Counted from the first letter of the stretch, positions 1 through 7,737 are shown. The stretch: 21,612 nucleotides of DNA from S143-63 sp964425855 (GCA_964425855.1 CAYROE010000014.1:1-21612), one strand, 5' to 3'. The notes: a model not told the origin generated them from the letters alone. Program-made: numbers and translations.

Positions 1-1010
1 ATTCTAGCTTTCTTGCCTGCTGTTAGTAGATATACCTCTCTTCCGGGCTCTAGTCTTCCCGAGAATACTCTTCCTGTTGCTACGAGTCCTGTCTTCTCTA
101 CTCTTACGTCGTTTACGAAGAATACTAGAGGGCCGTTGGGATCTGCTTCTAAGAGGGCTTTTCCTAGTTCTGAGTTTATGTCTCCTTTCCAGATCTTTGG
201 TATTCTGTATCTTTGGGCTTCTCTTGGGTTAGGAACGAATCTGACTACCATGTCCAGTATTGTTTCGTGGACGGGCATTAGTTTTGCTAATCTAGCGATC
301 TCGGCTTTGTCCTCGGTCTCGTATGCTTTGATTATTTCTTGGAACGTTATTCCTTTCTTTTTGACCATCGGTATGCTGATTCCCCATCTGTCCTTTGCGC
401 TACCAAACGCGACTGTTCCATCTGCAGGATTGAGTTTCCACTTCTTGCGGAATTCTGGTTCTCCGTATAGGTCTATCAAGTTGTTTACATCGCGTATTAT
501 TTCGATAAATCTCTCCATAATCTTGTCTGGCGGAAGTTTTAGCTCTTTGATTAATCTGTCTACCTTGTTGATATAGAGTAGTGGTCTTACCCTCTCTTCC
601 AGTGCTTGCCTAATCACTGTCTCTGTCTGTGTCATCACTCCTTCTACTGCGTCTACTACTACAATCGCTCCGTCAAGAACTCTAAGGCTTCTTGTTACTT
701 TACCTGAGAAGTCCACGTGTCCAGGAGTATCGATGAGGTTGATTACATATGGTTTACCATTGTATTCGTGGTAGAGGCTTATGTTTGCAGACTTTACAGT
801 TATTCCTCTCTGCTTTTCTACGCTCAAGAAGTCTAGTACTAGGGCATCTCCCGCTATTCTCTCCGAGATGATACCTGCTGCCGCGAGCAGCGAGTCGCTT
901 AGAGTGGTTTTTCCGTGGTCGACGTGGGCAATTATACCTATGTTCCGTATTTGTTCGATGTTGCCCATTATTTTCTCTATTTCAGATACTACCTTTACTC
1001 TTGCTCCCAA
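1..1010 (-). CDS. fusA: Translation elongation factor EF-2 (5' part; cut by window edge)
   Basis: Archaeal EF-2 is the GTPase that drives ribosomal translocation. I translated the minus strand from a TTG at 1010-1008; about 336 residues lie in the window. All G motifs are visible: P-loop AHVDHGKTT (residues 28-36), switch I region with RGIT (68-71), DTPGHVDF (94-101) and NKVDR (148-152). The first residues, MGARVKVVSEIEKIMGN, are typical of crenarchaeal EF-2, and the N-terminal GTPase domain is intact. The TTG start is supported by the ribosome binding site GGTGA five bases upstream. No ATG lies before the P-loop except M15, which would cut a conserved stretch. The gene follows XPF on the same strand after a 70-bp gap that contains its own TATA-like box. 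The rest of the gene lies left of the window. Confidence 0.96.
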   Translation of the reverse strand, partial: MGARVKVVSEIEKIMGNIEQIRNIGIIAHVDHGKTTLSDSLLAAAGIISERIAGDALVLDFLSVEKQRGITVKSANISLYHEYNGKPYVINLIDTPGHVDFSGKVTRSLRVLDGAIVVVDAVEGVMTQTETVIRQALEERVRPLLYINKVDRLIKELKLPPDKIMERFIEIIRDVNNLIDLYGEPEFRKKWKLNPADGTVAFGSAKDRWGISIPMVKKKGITFQEIIKAYETEDKAEIARLAKLMPVHETILDMVVRFVPNPREAQRYRIPKIWKGDINSELGKALLEADPNGPLVFFVNDVRVEKTGLVATGRVFSGRLEPGREVYLLTAGKKAR

Positions 1011-1050
1011 CTAGATCACCTTTCACACTACACCAGTAAGAAGGGCGGTC

Positions 1051-1066
1051 CATGTAGGGTTATAAA
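1051..1066 (-). promoter_or_regulatory. Putative promoter (TATA box) of EF-2
   Basis: Read on the minus strand, an A/T run (ATTTATTTTATAAC) lies about 45 bp before the TTG start of EF-2 and just after the XPF stop codon. A start site about 25 bp downstream would leave a short leader of roughly 20 nt ending in the GGTGA ribosome binding site. This would give EF-2 its own strong promoter. It rests on position and composition only. Confidence 0.45.
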
Positions 1067-1080
1067 ATAAATATGCTTGC

Positions 1081-1824
1081 CTACCCGTCACGGGTCGAGT
1101 TATTTCCTTCCTCTACATAGTAGTCTGTTAGCGTTCTTCTACGTTTACGTGCCTGCCTTGTCTTCGCAACATATCTTGAGTTGAGTATCTTGTAGAGTTG
1201 CTCGGCTTTCTTTGCACCTATGCCTTCGACTCGTGAGAGATCTGAGATCGATGCATTGCAGAATTCTCTTAGCGAACCAAAGTATTCTAAGATCTTCTCG
1301 GCAGTTTTAGCACCGATTGATGGAAATGATTGAATAATGTATAGTTGTTGTTCTTGGATTGTTTCTAGTTTGGGTTTCTTATGTAGGACTACGGCTGTTC
1401 TTCTACTTTTTTGCAGTCTTCTTGCGAGCGACTCTATTATTATCGCCGTGTGCTCAACGTTATCGCTGTATATTATCTTAATATCGTAGTCGACTAGGAG
1501 CGATGAGATCGCAGCATATATTTGTTTAGTCATCCTTTTATAGCGTCTTAATCTTATAGGGTTTCCTTCGATTATTATTATTGCAGTGCCATAGGCTTCT
1601 CTGAGTCTTCTCACCTGATCGAATAATCTTCCGTCGAACAAACTGTGGACAAAGTCGTAGGCTGATTTTCTCTCGATAACTATCTCATTTGATATAATAT
1701 AGTCTCCTATACTGAGATTCTTTCTGATAACCCTCAGTCCTGATTCCTCGATTAATCGAGGAATGCCGCTTTTCTCTTCTCTATAATCCGCATATATAAT
1801 CAATGGTTTTTCTGATTCATTCAA
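1081..1824 (-). CDS. xpf: XPF-type structure-specific endonuclease (ERCC4 nuclease + tandem HhH)
   Basis: 247 aa, the length of the short crenarchaeal XPF that lacks the helicase domain of euryarchaeal Hef. The ERCC4 nuclease signature GDx(n)ERKxxxD is complete: G40-D41, E51-R52-K53 and D57, with an early acidic residue D13. Two helix-hairpin-helix motifs follow (FPSIGAKTAEKIL around 165-177 and VEGIGAKKAEQLY around 198-210). The family cuts 3'-flap, fork and bubble DNA as a dimer and in crenarchaea depends on the PCNA clamp. The tail contains RRTLTDYY (229-236), which looks like a degenerate PCNA-interacting box. The ATG at 1824 overlaps the end of the DHH gene by 8 nt, so the two are probably translated from one mRNA. 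Confidence 0.93.
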   Translation of the reverse strand: MNESEKPLIIYADYREEKSGIPRLIEESGLRVIRKNLSIGDYIISNEIVIERKSAYDFVHSLFDGRLFDQVRRLREAYGTAIIIIEGNPIRLRRYKRMTKQIYAAISSLLVDYDIKIIYSDNVEHTAIIIESLARRLQKSRRTAVVLHKKPKLETIQEQQLYIIQSFPSIGAKTAEKILEYFGSLREFCNASISDLSRVEGIGAKKAEQLYKILNSRYVAKTRQARKRRRTLTDYYVEEGNNSTRDG

Positions 1825-2830
1825 GTTTCTTCCTCCTCGCCGTACATAATCGGGCTATTTTTCCAGGAAGACTCCTTCCAAGATGCTCGGATAACCGTTC
1901 CGCAGTCCACTCCATAGTTCTAATTGCAACCATCGCAGTTGCGTCGTGTCCTCCTCCTTCCCCGCCGTATTTTTCGGCTATGTAAAGGGCTATTTCGTTT
2001 GCTCGAATACCGTTCTCTAATGCTCTCTTTGAGACCTTAATTGCTATCCTTACTCCTATTTCTGTATCTTTTACTACTACTGCGACGTCTCCCGATAATT
2101 CAATAAGTTTTCTGGCGATCTGAGATTCATGGCTACCAATATGTGTTATTGCAATGATTATTTCCTTGCATATCCTTGCATATGATAACCTTGAAAGCGC
2201 TTTGAATATAGCTATTCTTTCTGAGAGATCTGGTTGTCCCGTATCGTGGAGTTCTCTGAGAATATTTACATTAGCACTATTCATATATAGATAGTCCAGT
2301 GCTATGAACGTGAAAACTCCTGGGTGTCTGAGTCCTGCCGTGTCACTAATTATACCGGCATAAACTAGTGTAGCGACACTAGGGTTTAGTGGCACAGAAA
2401 GATTTCTAGCTATAGTAGCTATAATTTCGCTGGTCGACGAAGCTTCCGGTAAAACAATAGCCTTGTCAACTATATCCTTTAGTCTCCCCTCTTTGTGATG
2501 ATCTATAACAACAGCATAGCCGGCGTCATCGATTATCTCGGTGTGTGGATGAAGCTGAACCGGATTAGCGGTATCCACTACAATTATCGAGTCTATAACG
2601 CCTGGCGTTATCTTGCTTGAATACGGATACTTTATGTTGAGTTTTTCGAGGAGTTCGCGGGCGACTCTAGAAGGTCCCTCAGGGAATATTATTTTCGAAT
2701 TAACCCCGTATGTTTCCAGAATCTCTGCGAGACCTATGGCCGCTCCTACCGCGTCGAGATCGGCGTTCGCGTGTGCTAGGATAACGTTTCTTTTTCCTAG
2801 CTTGTGGAGGAGCGTATCGAATTCTAGCAT
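1817..2830 (-). CDS. DHH/DHHA1-family phosphoesterase (RecJ/NrnA-like)
   Basis: 337 aa from ATG 2830. DHH-family metal-dependent phosphoesterases hydrolyse single-stranded nucleic acid, oligonucleotides or cyclic dinucleotides. Motif I is HxxxDxD (H20, D24, D26), motif II is D86 in IIVVDTANP, motif III is D110-H111-H112, and the DHHA1 domain has GGEGGGHDATA at 289-299. The active site is therefore complete. The frame is open further upstream (TTG 2878, GTG 2872), where a GAGGAGG could serve as a ribosome binding site. I prefer ATG 2830 because the fold begins right after it and because it falls where the upstream DUF3194 domain ends. Even so it overlaps that gene by about 130 nt. The substrate cannot be told from sequence. 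Its neighbours (prefoldin upstream, XPF downstream) do not decide between RNA and DNA. Confidence 0.85.
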   Translation of the reverse strand: MLEFDTLLHKLGKRNVILAHANADLDAVGAAIGLAEILETYGVNSKIIFPEGPSRVARELLEKLNIKYPYSSKITPGVIDSIIVVDTANPVQLHPHTEIIDDAGYAVVIDHHKEGRLKDIVDKAIVLPEASSTSEIIATIARNLSVPLNPSVATLVYAGIISDTAGLRHPGVFTFIALDYLYMNSANVNILRELHDTGQPDLSERIAIFKALSRLSYARICKEIIIAITHIGSHESQIARKLIELSGDVAVVVKDTEIGVRIAIKVSKRALENGIRANEIALYIAEKYGGEGGGHDATAMVAIRTMEWTAERLSEHLGRSLPGKIARLCTARRKKLE

Positions 2831-3101
2831 GAGCCGGTATTCCAGCTTCTTTCTCAAATATTCTTCGTGCACCTGCAACCGCCTCCTCTACTATCTCAGA
2901 TATTATTCTTGTCCTCGGCCTCGACGCCTGGACATCAATTACTAGGTTTATGACTCCTTCCTCATCGTAGTCTGCGTGGAGAGTAATGAGAAATAACGAT
3001 ACGTTTCCTGGAAGGTTTCTTTCGAGAAATGCTAAGAGCCATTCATGTGTTTTCTCTATGGCGCGGGTAATTTTATCGTTATCCTCCAACTGAAGCGACA
3101 C
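2700..3101 (-). CDS. DUF3194-like protein with basic C-terminal tail
   Basis: 133 aa from a GTG start that has GGAGG a few bases upstream. Residues 1-90 resemble the small archaeal DUF3194 family, which is usually encoded next to prefoldin beta; the function is unknown. Features seen: a helix, strands such as VINLVIDVQ, then the helix IISEIVEEAVAGARRIFEKE. After residue 90 comes a 43-residue tail very rich in Arg and Lys. This tail is encoded entirely inside the DHH gene in another frame. No stop codon occurs before 2700, so the protein must carry the tail unless there is a frameshift. The start overlaps the end of prefoldin beta by 23 nt, which suggests translational coupling. Family assignment is from order plus weak similarity. 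Confidence 0.7.
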   Translation of the reverse strand: MSLQLEDNDKITRAIEKTHEWLLAFLERNLPGNVSLFLITLHADYDEEGVINLVIDVQASRPRTRIISEIVEEAVAGARRIFEKEAGIPAHARIRYAPPQARKKKRYPSTRERRSRRGRSGHRSRRDSGNIRG

Positions 3102-3447
3102 CCGCGCCTCCCAGCATTCTCTTCAATTCCTCGGCTAGTCTCTCGATATCTTCTCTTAGCTTCTTTTCCTGCGACTCTAAGGCTTTGAGCTTGATTTCTA
3201 GGTCGTCTTTTTTCTCTTCTAATTCCTTGAGTATATTTTCTCTTTTTGTCTTGATTAAGACGTATCCTGTGAGCTTATAGAGTTCAGTGTCTTCTGATAA
3301 CTCTTTTAGTTGTCCTAGTAGTGCCTCTACTTCCTCTAGTGCGCCCTGTGCTATAGCCTTCTCTTGTAGTATTTTTGCAAGTGTTTCTCTTAGCTTCATG
3401 TATTTGAGATACTTGGCTTCTGCTTCTCTGGAAACTTTCTCTACCAT
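3079..3447 (-). CDS. pfdB: Prefoldin subunit beta
   Basis: 122 aa, the usual length. Prefoldin is a hexameric jellyfish-shaped holdase (two alpha, four beta) that passes unfolded proteins to the thermosome. The two long coiled-coil helices are plain: residues about 8-50 (AKYLKYMKLRETLAKILQEK) and about 72-112 (LKELEEKKDDLEIKLKALES), joined by the small beta-hairpin segment ELYKLTGYVLIKTKR. The ATG at 3447 has GGAGG about 11 bases upstream. The gene lies between Pcc1 and DUF3194, the normal archaeal order. Confidence 0.93.
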   Translation of the reverse strand: MVEKVSREAEAKYLKYMKLRETLAKILQEKAIAQGALEEVEALLGQLKELSEDTELYKLTGYVLIKTKRENILKELEEKKDDLEIKLKALESQEKKLREDIERLAEELKRMLGGAGVASVGG

Positions 3448-3504
3448 AGTTCATTCAGCCTCCATAACCCTTGGATAACTCAGAGATTATTATTGGTTTA
3501 GTTC

Positions 3505-3753
3505 CTATCGCTCCGGTCCTTGTAACGTATGTATTGATGAGTACGAGGCGTATACTAGGAGATGATAACTATTTACCAGAGCTCTTAGACCTGAGAGATC
3601 CTTTGCTATTATCTCTATTCTAATGCACTCGTCACTACTCATTGAGACCCTGGCTTCTCCCTTGCTTGGAGAAGGCTGGTTTACCTCTGCTAGTAGAGCC
3701 TCATAGACCGCTTTTGAGGCTTTTCCTAGACAGAATTCGAGTAAAGCTCTCAT
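3505..3753 (-). CDS. pcc1: KEOPS complex subunit Pcc1
   Basis: 82 aa. Pcc1 is the dimerisation subunit of KEOPS, the complex that makes the t6A37 modification of ANN-decoding tRNAs; it links two Kae1 units and contacts tRNA. The protein shows the Pcc1 pattern: strand, helix AVYEALLAEV, strand RVSMSSDECIRIEIIAKD, then the helix GLRALVNSYHLLVYASYSSI with its characteristic L-N pair. Its ATG lies one base after the Brix stop codon, so the two are surely cotranscribed. A second Pcc1-like gene is at 16036-16311; this copy sits in the exosome superoperon, where the standard Pcc1 gene usually is. Confidence 0.85.
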   Translation of the reverse strand: MRALLEFCLGKASKAVYEALLAEVNQPSPSKGEARVSMSSDECIRIEIIAKDLSGLRALVNSYHLLVYASYSSIHTLQGPER

Positions 3754-3754
3754 T

Positions 3755-4333
3755 CTACAGTCTCCCTCTGGGAGAAGTATCGGTTGCTTTAATCATTCTA
3801 TGTGGCGCACCTAACTTTAGTCTGGGACCGATTGGCTTGTCTCTGTATTTAAACTCGACTTGAACGTCGCGCTCGTTTATAGCTTTAATTTCTGCGATAA
3901 TCGATTCATGTTCTTCTCTATAGTATAGTTGTGCATGTAAGCCTCTATTGAACGCCTCACTAAACTCTAATTCTATCTTTTCTCCCGAGACTGGTTTCAC
4001 TATAAGCCTGAGTTTATTCTTATCAACGTCAGTTGTTTGTGGTACTTTCCTTTCCCGCGATAGAGAGACGCCTTTAACTATAAATGAAACGATGTTTACT
4101 AGCTCCTCATTTTCGGGCTTATAGATACGTATTATGCCGGGGTTTCCTCGCCTATCTGATACTATGATTACTCTGTCCGCATTCATGTTTAACGCTTCGA
4201 AGTAAAGGTCCTTCATCGATAAGTGGCCTCTGGTGAGCCTAATTGATCTCGGTATAACTAATTCGAGATCTTTTATGAACGATCTTATCCTTCTGTTTGG
4301 TCTCCTACTTGTTGTTATTATTATGTTCCTCAT
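3755..4333 (-). CDS. Brix/Imp4-domain ribosome biogenesis protein
   Basis: 192 aa, typical of the single-domain archaeal Brix proteins. The N-terminus IIITTSRRPNRRIRSFIKDL is the family hallmark, followed by the RNA-binding half with LTRGHLSMKDL and VIIVSDRRGNPGIIRIY. Related eukaryotic proteins (Imp4, Rpf2, Ssf1, Brx1) assemble pre-ribosomes; the archaeal protein is thought to bind rRNA. The ATG at 4333 has a strong AGGAGG about 8-10 bases upstream. A 105-bp gap separates it from L37Ae, so it may have its own promoter. It runs directly into Pcc1. Confidence 0.9.
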   Translation of the reverse strand: MRNIIITTSRRPNRRIRSFIKDLELVIPRSIRLTRGHLSMKDLYFEALNMNADRVIIVSDRRGNPGIIRIYKPENEELVNIVSFIVKGVSLSRERKVPQTTDVDKNKLRLIVKPVSGEKIELEFSEAFNRGLHAQLYYREEHESIIAEIKAINERDVQVEFKYRDKPIGPRLKLGAPHRMIKATDTSPRGRL

Positions 4334-4438
4334 AATGGCTCCTCCTATTCATATAGGTTGAAATACTGTTATAGTCTAGTAGAGGAATGTGTTTGAAAAT
4401 ATCTTTGAAGGCTGTTGATTTTAGAAATGTGTTTGATT

Positions 4439-4705
4439 TTAGTAGTATTTGACAACGTATTTTTTGAAATATGTTGCTAGACCTGACCTAGGCGTATAGG
4501 CTGCTCCTGCCCATGTGTTGCCACATTTTCTACAGGACCAGATTCCTACCGAGACCCTATAAACTGTTCCTTGTGATCCGCAGAATGGACATGTATGCGG
4601 CCCCTGTTTTTTTAGAAGTATGTCTCTTACTCTCTTTCTCACACTGACTCCGTATCTTGGACCGTATCTTCCCACTGGACCCACTATCTTCGTTCTTCTC
4701 GCCAA
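4439..4705 (-). CDS. rpl37ae: 50S ribosomal protein L37Ae
   Basis: 88 aa from TTG 4705 (MARRTKIVGPVGRYGPRYG). This is the zinc-ribbon protein of the large subunit. The four zinc ligands are C39 and C42 (CPFC) and C58 and C61 (CRKC). The frame is open three codons further to a GTG at 4714 and 4717. That GTG is part of the ribosome binding site GGTGA, which sits five bases before TTG 4705, and the homologous start M(A)RRTK fits TTG. It follows Rrp42 with a gap of under 20 nt. Confidence 0.92.
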   Translation of the reverse strand: MARRTKIVGPVGRYGPRYGVSVRKRVRDILLKKQGPHTCPFCGSQGTVYRVSVGIWSCRKCGNTWAGAAYTPRSGLATYFKKYVVKYY

Positions 4706-4722
4706 TCCTATCACCACCTTCC

Positions 4723-5580
4723 TTACAGCCGTATCTCCACAGGTAGCCCTGTATCGGTGAATGCCTCCTGTAGGGCTTTAAAGTATACGCTTGCCGAATT
4801 CCTGCCTATATCTATTATCTTTAATATTTCTTCTGGCTTGAGGCCTCCCGTACCTACTTTTTGTACTCCTACAACTCTTCCTTGCTCGTCAAAGGCTATG
4901 AAGAGCCTTGCATCTGCTACTACTTCTTCGTCTAGGTTGGGATCGACCACGTATACGTCGCCTATCCTGGCAACTGTTGACGATACCACTATGTGGTTTA
5001 TCTTTAACGGGTCCTTCTTGTTATCTTTGTTTACTTGGATTTCCCCGGTTTCAAGCTCCTCGTATTCGGGTAATCTAGTGTTTAGTAGTGCTGCCATTGC
5101 TGCTAGCATGCTGGCGTCGAATAAGTTCCCGTCATGATCGAGTATATAGAGGTCTACAAAGACGACCCATACTTTTTCTCCTGGTACCAGTACGAGACTC
5201 TTTCTGTCGACCGCCATGACCTCCCTAAGACTCCTATCAACTACTCTTGCGAGTTCTACGGCGTTTTCGTCTGGTGGCCCAGGTTCGAAGTACGGAGAGG
5301 CTAGCGGCACGAATTCTGCGTTAACGGTTAGCACTCCTTCGTCCGGGGTGTCTCTGAAGGGGCTTCCTATCTCGACTTTTACTCCGGCGAGTACTTGTGT
5401 GTTTCCTAGTTTTACTAAGGCTGATCCTTCGGCCTTTTCTATTACGCCGAGCTGTATCTCGATTTTTCTCGGCGAATACAGGTCTCTCTCATCGTCTCTT
5501 AGGCCCCTCTTGAGTAGAGAATAGATGGTTTGTTTCCTTATCTCTGATACAATGGGTATCCTATACGGTGTGAGACTCAT
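4723..5580 (-). CDS. rrp42: Exosome complex subunit Rrp42
   Basis: 285 aa, RNase PH fold. Rrp42 forms the hexameric exosome ring with Rrp41 and shapes the active site, but is itself inactive. Seen: IQLGVIEKAEGSALVKLGNTQVLAGV (the RNase PH core strand region, about 44-69), VDRSLREVMAVDRKSLVLVPG, and VYVVDPNLDEEVVADARLFIA in place of the catalytic Asp cluster of Rrp41. It starts 2 nt after the Rrp41 stop. Confidence 0.96.
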   Translation of the reverse strand: MSLTPYRIPIVSEIRKQTIYSLLKRGLRDDERDLYSPRKIEIQLGVIEKAEGSALVKLGNTQVLAGVKVEIGSPFRDTPDEGVLTVNAEFVPLASPYFEPGPPDENAVELARVVDRSLREVMAVDRKSLVLVPGEKVWVVFVDLYILDHDGNLFDASMLAAMAALLNTRLPEYEELETGEIQVNKDNKKDPLKINHIVVSSTVARIGDVYVVDPNLDEEVVADARLFIAFDEQGRVVGVQKVGTGGLKPEEILKIIDIGRNSASVYFKALQEAFTDTGLPVEIRL

Positions 5581-5582
5581 GA

Positions 5583-6314
5583 TTACTCCACCTCTATCTT
5601 TTCATATTTTCTTTTAAGCGCCTCCTTCTCGAGCGCGACAATTTTCTCTATTCCCTTCAAAGCCATTTCAAGAGCCTGCTCTAGCTCTTCTCTGCTCAGG
5701 ACACCGTTGAGCTGAAATAGAGTAATCTCGCCTATGTCTGGTGCTGCGGCTACTGGCATATCTGCCTCGCCGTTTCCGTCCTCGAGTTCATCAACGTCTA
5801 ATACTAGTACACCTTCTACTTTTCCGACTGCAACTCCTCCTACTAGGGCTTTCATCGGGATACCTGCATCTGCTAGGGCTAGGCTTGCTGCTGTTATTGC
5901 AGCTGTCCTTGTACCACCATCCGCCTGGAGAACCTCTATGAATATATCTATGCTTGTTCTGGGGAATTTCTCTGTTAATACAATGCTTTCTAGGGCTTCT
6001 CGTATCACTTTTGATAACTCTACCTCTCTCCTGCTAGGAGCTGGACTCTTCCTATCTGTAGTGGAGAAGGGTGCCATGTGATATCTTACCCTTAGAACTG
6101 CCCTGTCGGGGAGCAATACGAATCTTTGTATTGGTTCTTTAGGACCATATACCGCTGCTACTACCCTTGTTCTACCGAACTCGACTAGTGCGGAGCCGTC
6201 ACTGTTATTGAGTACTCCTACCTCCATCTTGATTGGTCTCATTTCGTCGGGTTTTCGGCCGTCGTGCCTTAAGCCGTCTTCTCTTATTAGTTTAACGCCT
6301 GGCTGTTTACCCAT
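5583..6314 (-). CDS. rrp41: Exosome complex exonuclease Rrp41
   Basis: 243 aa. This is the catalytic RNase PH subunit: phosphorolytic 3'-5' RNA decay and, in reverse, tailing. The active-site region LEDGNGEADMPVA (177-189) holds the two aspartates expected in the family (D179, D185). The RNA-binding arginines R95-R96 lie in PSRREVELSKVIREALE, and GGTRTAAI (133-140) is the phosphate-binding loop. The ATG at 6314 shares one base with the Rrp4 stop (TAATG), so the pair is translationally coupled. Confidence 0.97.
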   Translation of the reverse strand: MGKQPGVKLIREDGLRHDGRKPDEMRPIKMEVGVLNNSDGSALVEFGRTRVVAAVYGPKEPIQRFVLLPDRAVLRVRYHMAPFSTTDRKSPAPSRREVELSKVIREALESIVLTEKFPRTSIDIFIEVLQADGGTRTAAITAASLALADAGIPMKALVGGVAVGKVEGVLVLDVDELEDGNGEADMPVAAAPDIGEITLFQLNGVLSREELEQALEMALKGIEKIVALEKEALKRKYEKIEVE

Positions 6315-7003
6315 TACTCTACACCTCTTACCACTTTAAGTTCTTCTATGTATTTCTTTACTCGGTCCGTGAGACCTGTGAGATGGGCTTGCTCCTCTAT
6401 CATCTTAATAGCCAATACTAGTATGGGCTCCATCTCGGGGTTTTTACATTGAATGTGTATCCTGCCGTTTACAGCTGCAAATATCTCGCATCCGGTCTGT
6501 GATTTAAGCATCTCTAACATGCTACCTTTCTTTCCTACTACTCTAGGAATCTTTGCAGGCTGTATTTCAATGATTTTACCGGTGTTTATTTTTCCTAGAC
6601 CCTCGTCTCTGACTGTTAGTAGCGGGTTCCTTGCTCTGTCGAACGAGACGACTTTTGCCTTGATGTAGTCTCCTACTTGAAGATATCTTGAGAGTTCGTC
6701 TTGTTGTGGATTGAATGGTCTTCCTAGGAAGTCTTGTGCTGTGAGTACTGCTACATATGGACTGTTGATATCGACATACCAGTTCATTATTGCCACACTA
6801 CTTACGAGTCCTATTATAACATCGCCCGGCTTTGGAACATATACTGTCTGTAGCGGTAAGAACACCGGCTTCTCCCGCTCGTCTAGTAGGCCCACTACAG
6901 CCGCTATCTTCTCGCCGTTGTACTCGTACACGTAATTCGTGTCTCTAACAATGGTTTCCGGCGGTAACCTCTCTCCAGGTACCACTATTCTTCGCTTGTC
7001 CAT
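6314..7003 (-). CDS. rrp4: Exosome RNA-binding cap subunit Rrp4
   Basis: 229 aa with the usual three parts: an N-terminal barrel (residues 5-55, GERLPPETIVRDTNYVYEYN), an S1 domain (about 58-135), and a KH domain with its GKKG loop at 157-160. Rrp4 caps the ring and feeds RNA, with preference for poly(A), into the channel. Both ends are one-base TAATG junctions, with SBDS upstream and Rrp41 downstream. Confidence 0.96.
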   Translation of the reverse strand: MDKRRIVVPGERLPPETIVRDTNYVYEYNGEKIAAVVGLLDEREKPVFLPLQTVYVPKPGDVIIGLVSSVAIMNWYVDINSPYVAVLTAQDFLGRPFNPQQDELSRYLQVGDYIKAKVVSFDRARNPLLTVRDEGLGKINTGKIIEIQPAKIPRVVGKKGSMLEMLKSQTGCEIFAAVNGRIHIQCKNPEMEPILVLAIKMIEEQAHLTGLTDRVKKYIEELKVVRGVE

Positions 7004-7704
7004 TATTTTACCACCTTTACATCGATTTTCGCGGATCCACGTGTTAGATTTTGGAGTCTGGATACTACATCGATTTGTGATCCTGCAGGTATTTCAAGTT
7101 CTACTAATAGGCTTCCATCTGTTTGCCAGTCTGCCCTTTTTACCTCGCCTAGTCTGCGGAGCTCTTTGTATACCCTGCCAGAATATTGGGCGGGGATAAG
7201 GGCTCGTACAAGTGCTTTCGCTATGCGTATAGGCATTAGTCTGGCTATTTGGCGTACTGCGTCGAGAGCCTGGCTCTCCGCGCTCTTAAATGGATCTACG
7301 CCTATCCTTAGTTGCTCGAACGCGGTCTCTATCCTTGCCTCTGGTATGGGTTTTCCTGTTTTTGGATCGATCGCGTTACGGGCTATGTACGTGATTATCT
7401 GGCGTTTTTTGGCTTCTATTAGTTTCCGGCGTTGATCTTCTGTAAGCTGGATTTCTCCTTCTTTTAGAATTTTTACCACTATTTTCTTGATGTCGTCTGT
7501 TCCGAAGGCTTTTTTGACTTCTTCGGGGCTCGCCTTCAGTCCTTTTTTAACATCCCGATATATTATGTCTGTCCAAAGGATGTCATCTAAGTCGACTTTT
7601 TCGCCTTCTTTGAATTTAAAGGCTGGATCTGGCCTTACTAGAATTTCGAATCTTTTTCCTTTTATCGTTACCCATGCAACTATATAGTCTTGTTTTCTTC
7701 CCAT
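7003..7704 (-). CDS. sdo1: Ribosome maturation protein SBDS
   Basis: 233 aa, three-domain SBDS family. The N-terminal FYSH domain (about 1-92) includes DIIYRDVKKGLKASPEEVKKAFGT, the middle helical domain contains ARNAIDPKTGKPIPEARIE, and the C-terminal ferredoxin-like domain ends in VKVVK. In eukaryotes SBDS works with the EF-2-like GTPase EFL1 to release eIF6 from new 60S subunits. EF-2 encoded downstream on the same strand is a natural archaeal partner. The start ATG 7704 has no clear GGTG site; a TATA-like run lies about 35 bp upstream, so the mRNA may begin close to the ATG. Confidence 0.96.
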   Translation of the reverse strand: MGRKQDYIVAWVTIKGKRFEILVRPDPAFKFKEGEKVDLDDILWTDIIYRDVKKGLKASPEEVKKAFGTDDIKKIVVKILKEGEIQLTEDQRRKLIEAKKRQIITYIARNAIDPKTGKPIPEARIETAFEQLRIGVDPFKSAESQALDAVRQIARLMPIRIAKALVRALIPAQYSGRVYKELRRLGEVKRADWQTDGSLLVELEIPAGSQIDVVSRLQNLTRGSAKIDVKVVK

Positions 7705-7737
7705 ACTCTGGCCCCAGGATTATCTGATATTGTTTCC

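Noticed and set aside
13..1014. Plus-strand open frames at 13-576 and 781-1014
   Set aside because: They are antisense to well-conserved EF-2 codons; composition is that of shadow frames.
2485..2520. GTGATGA on plus inside the DHH gene
   Set aside because: It is the complement of the DHH motif codons and has no partner boxes.
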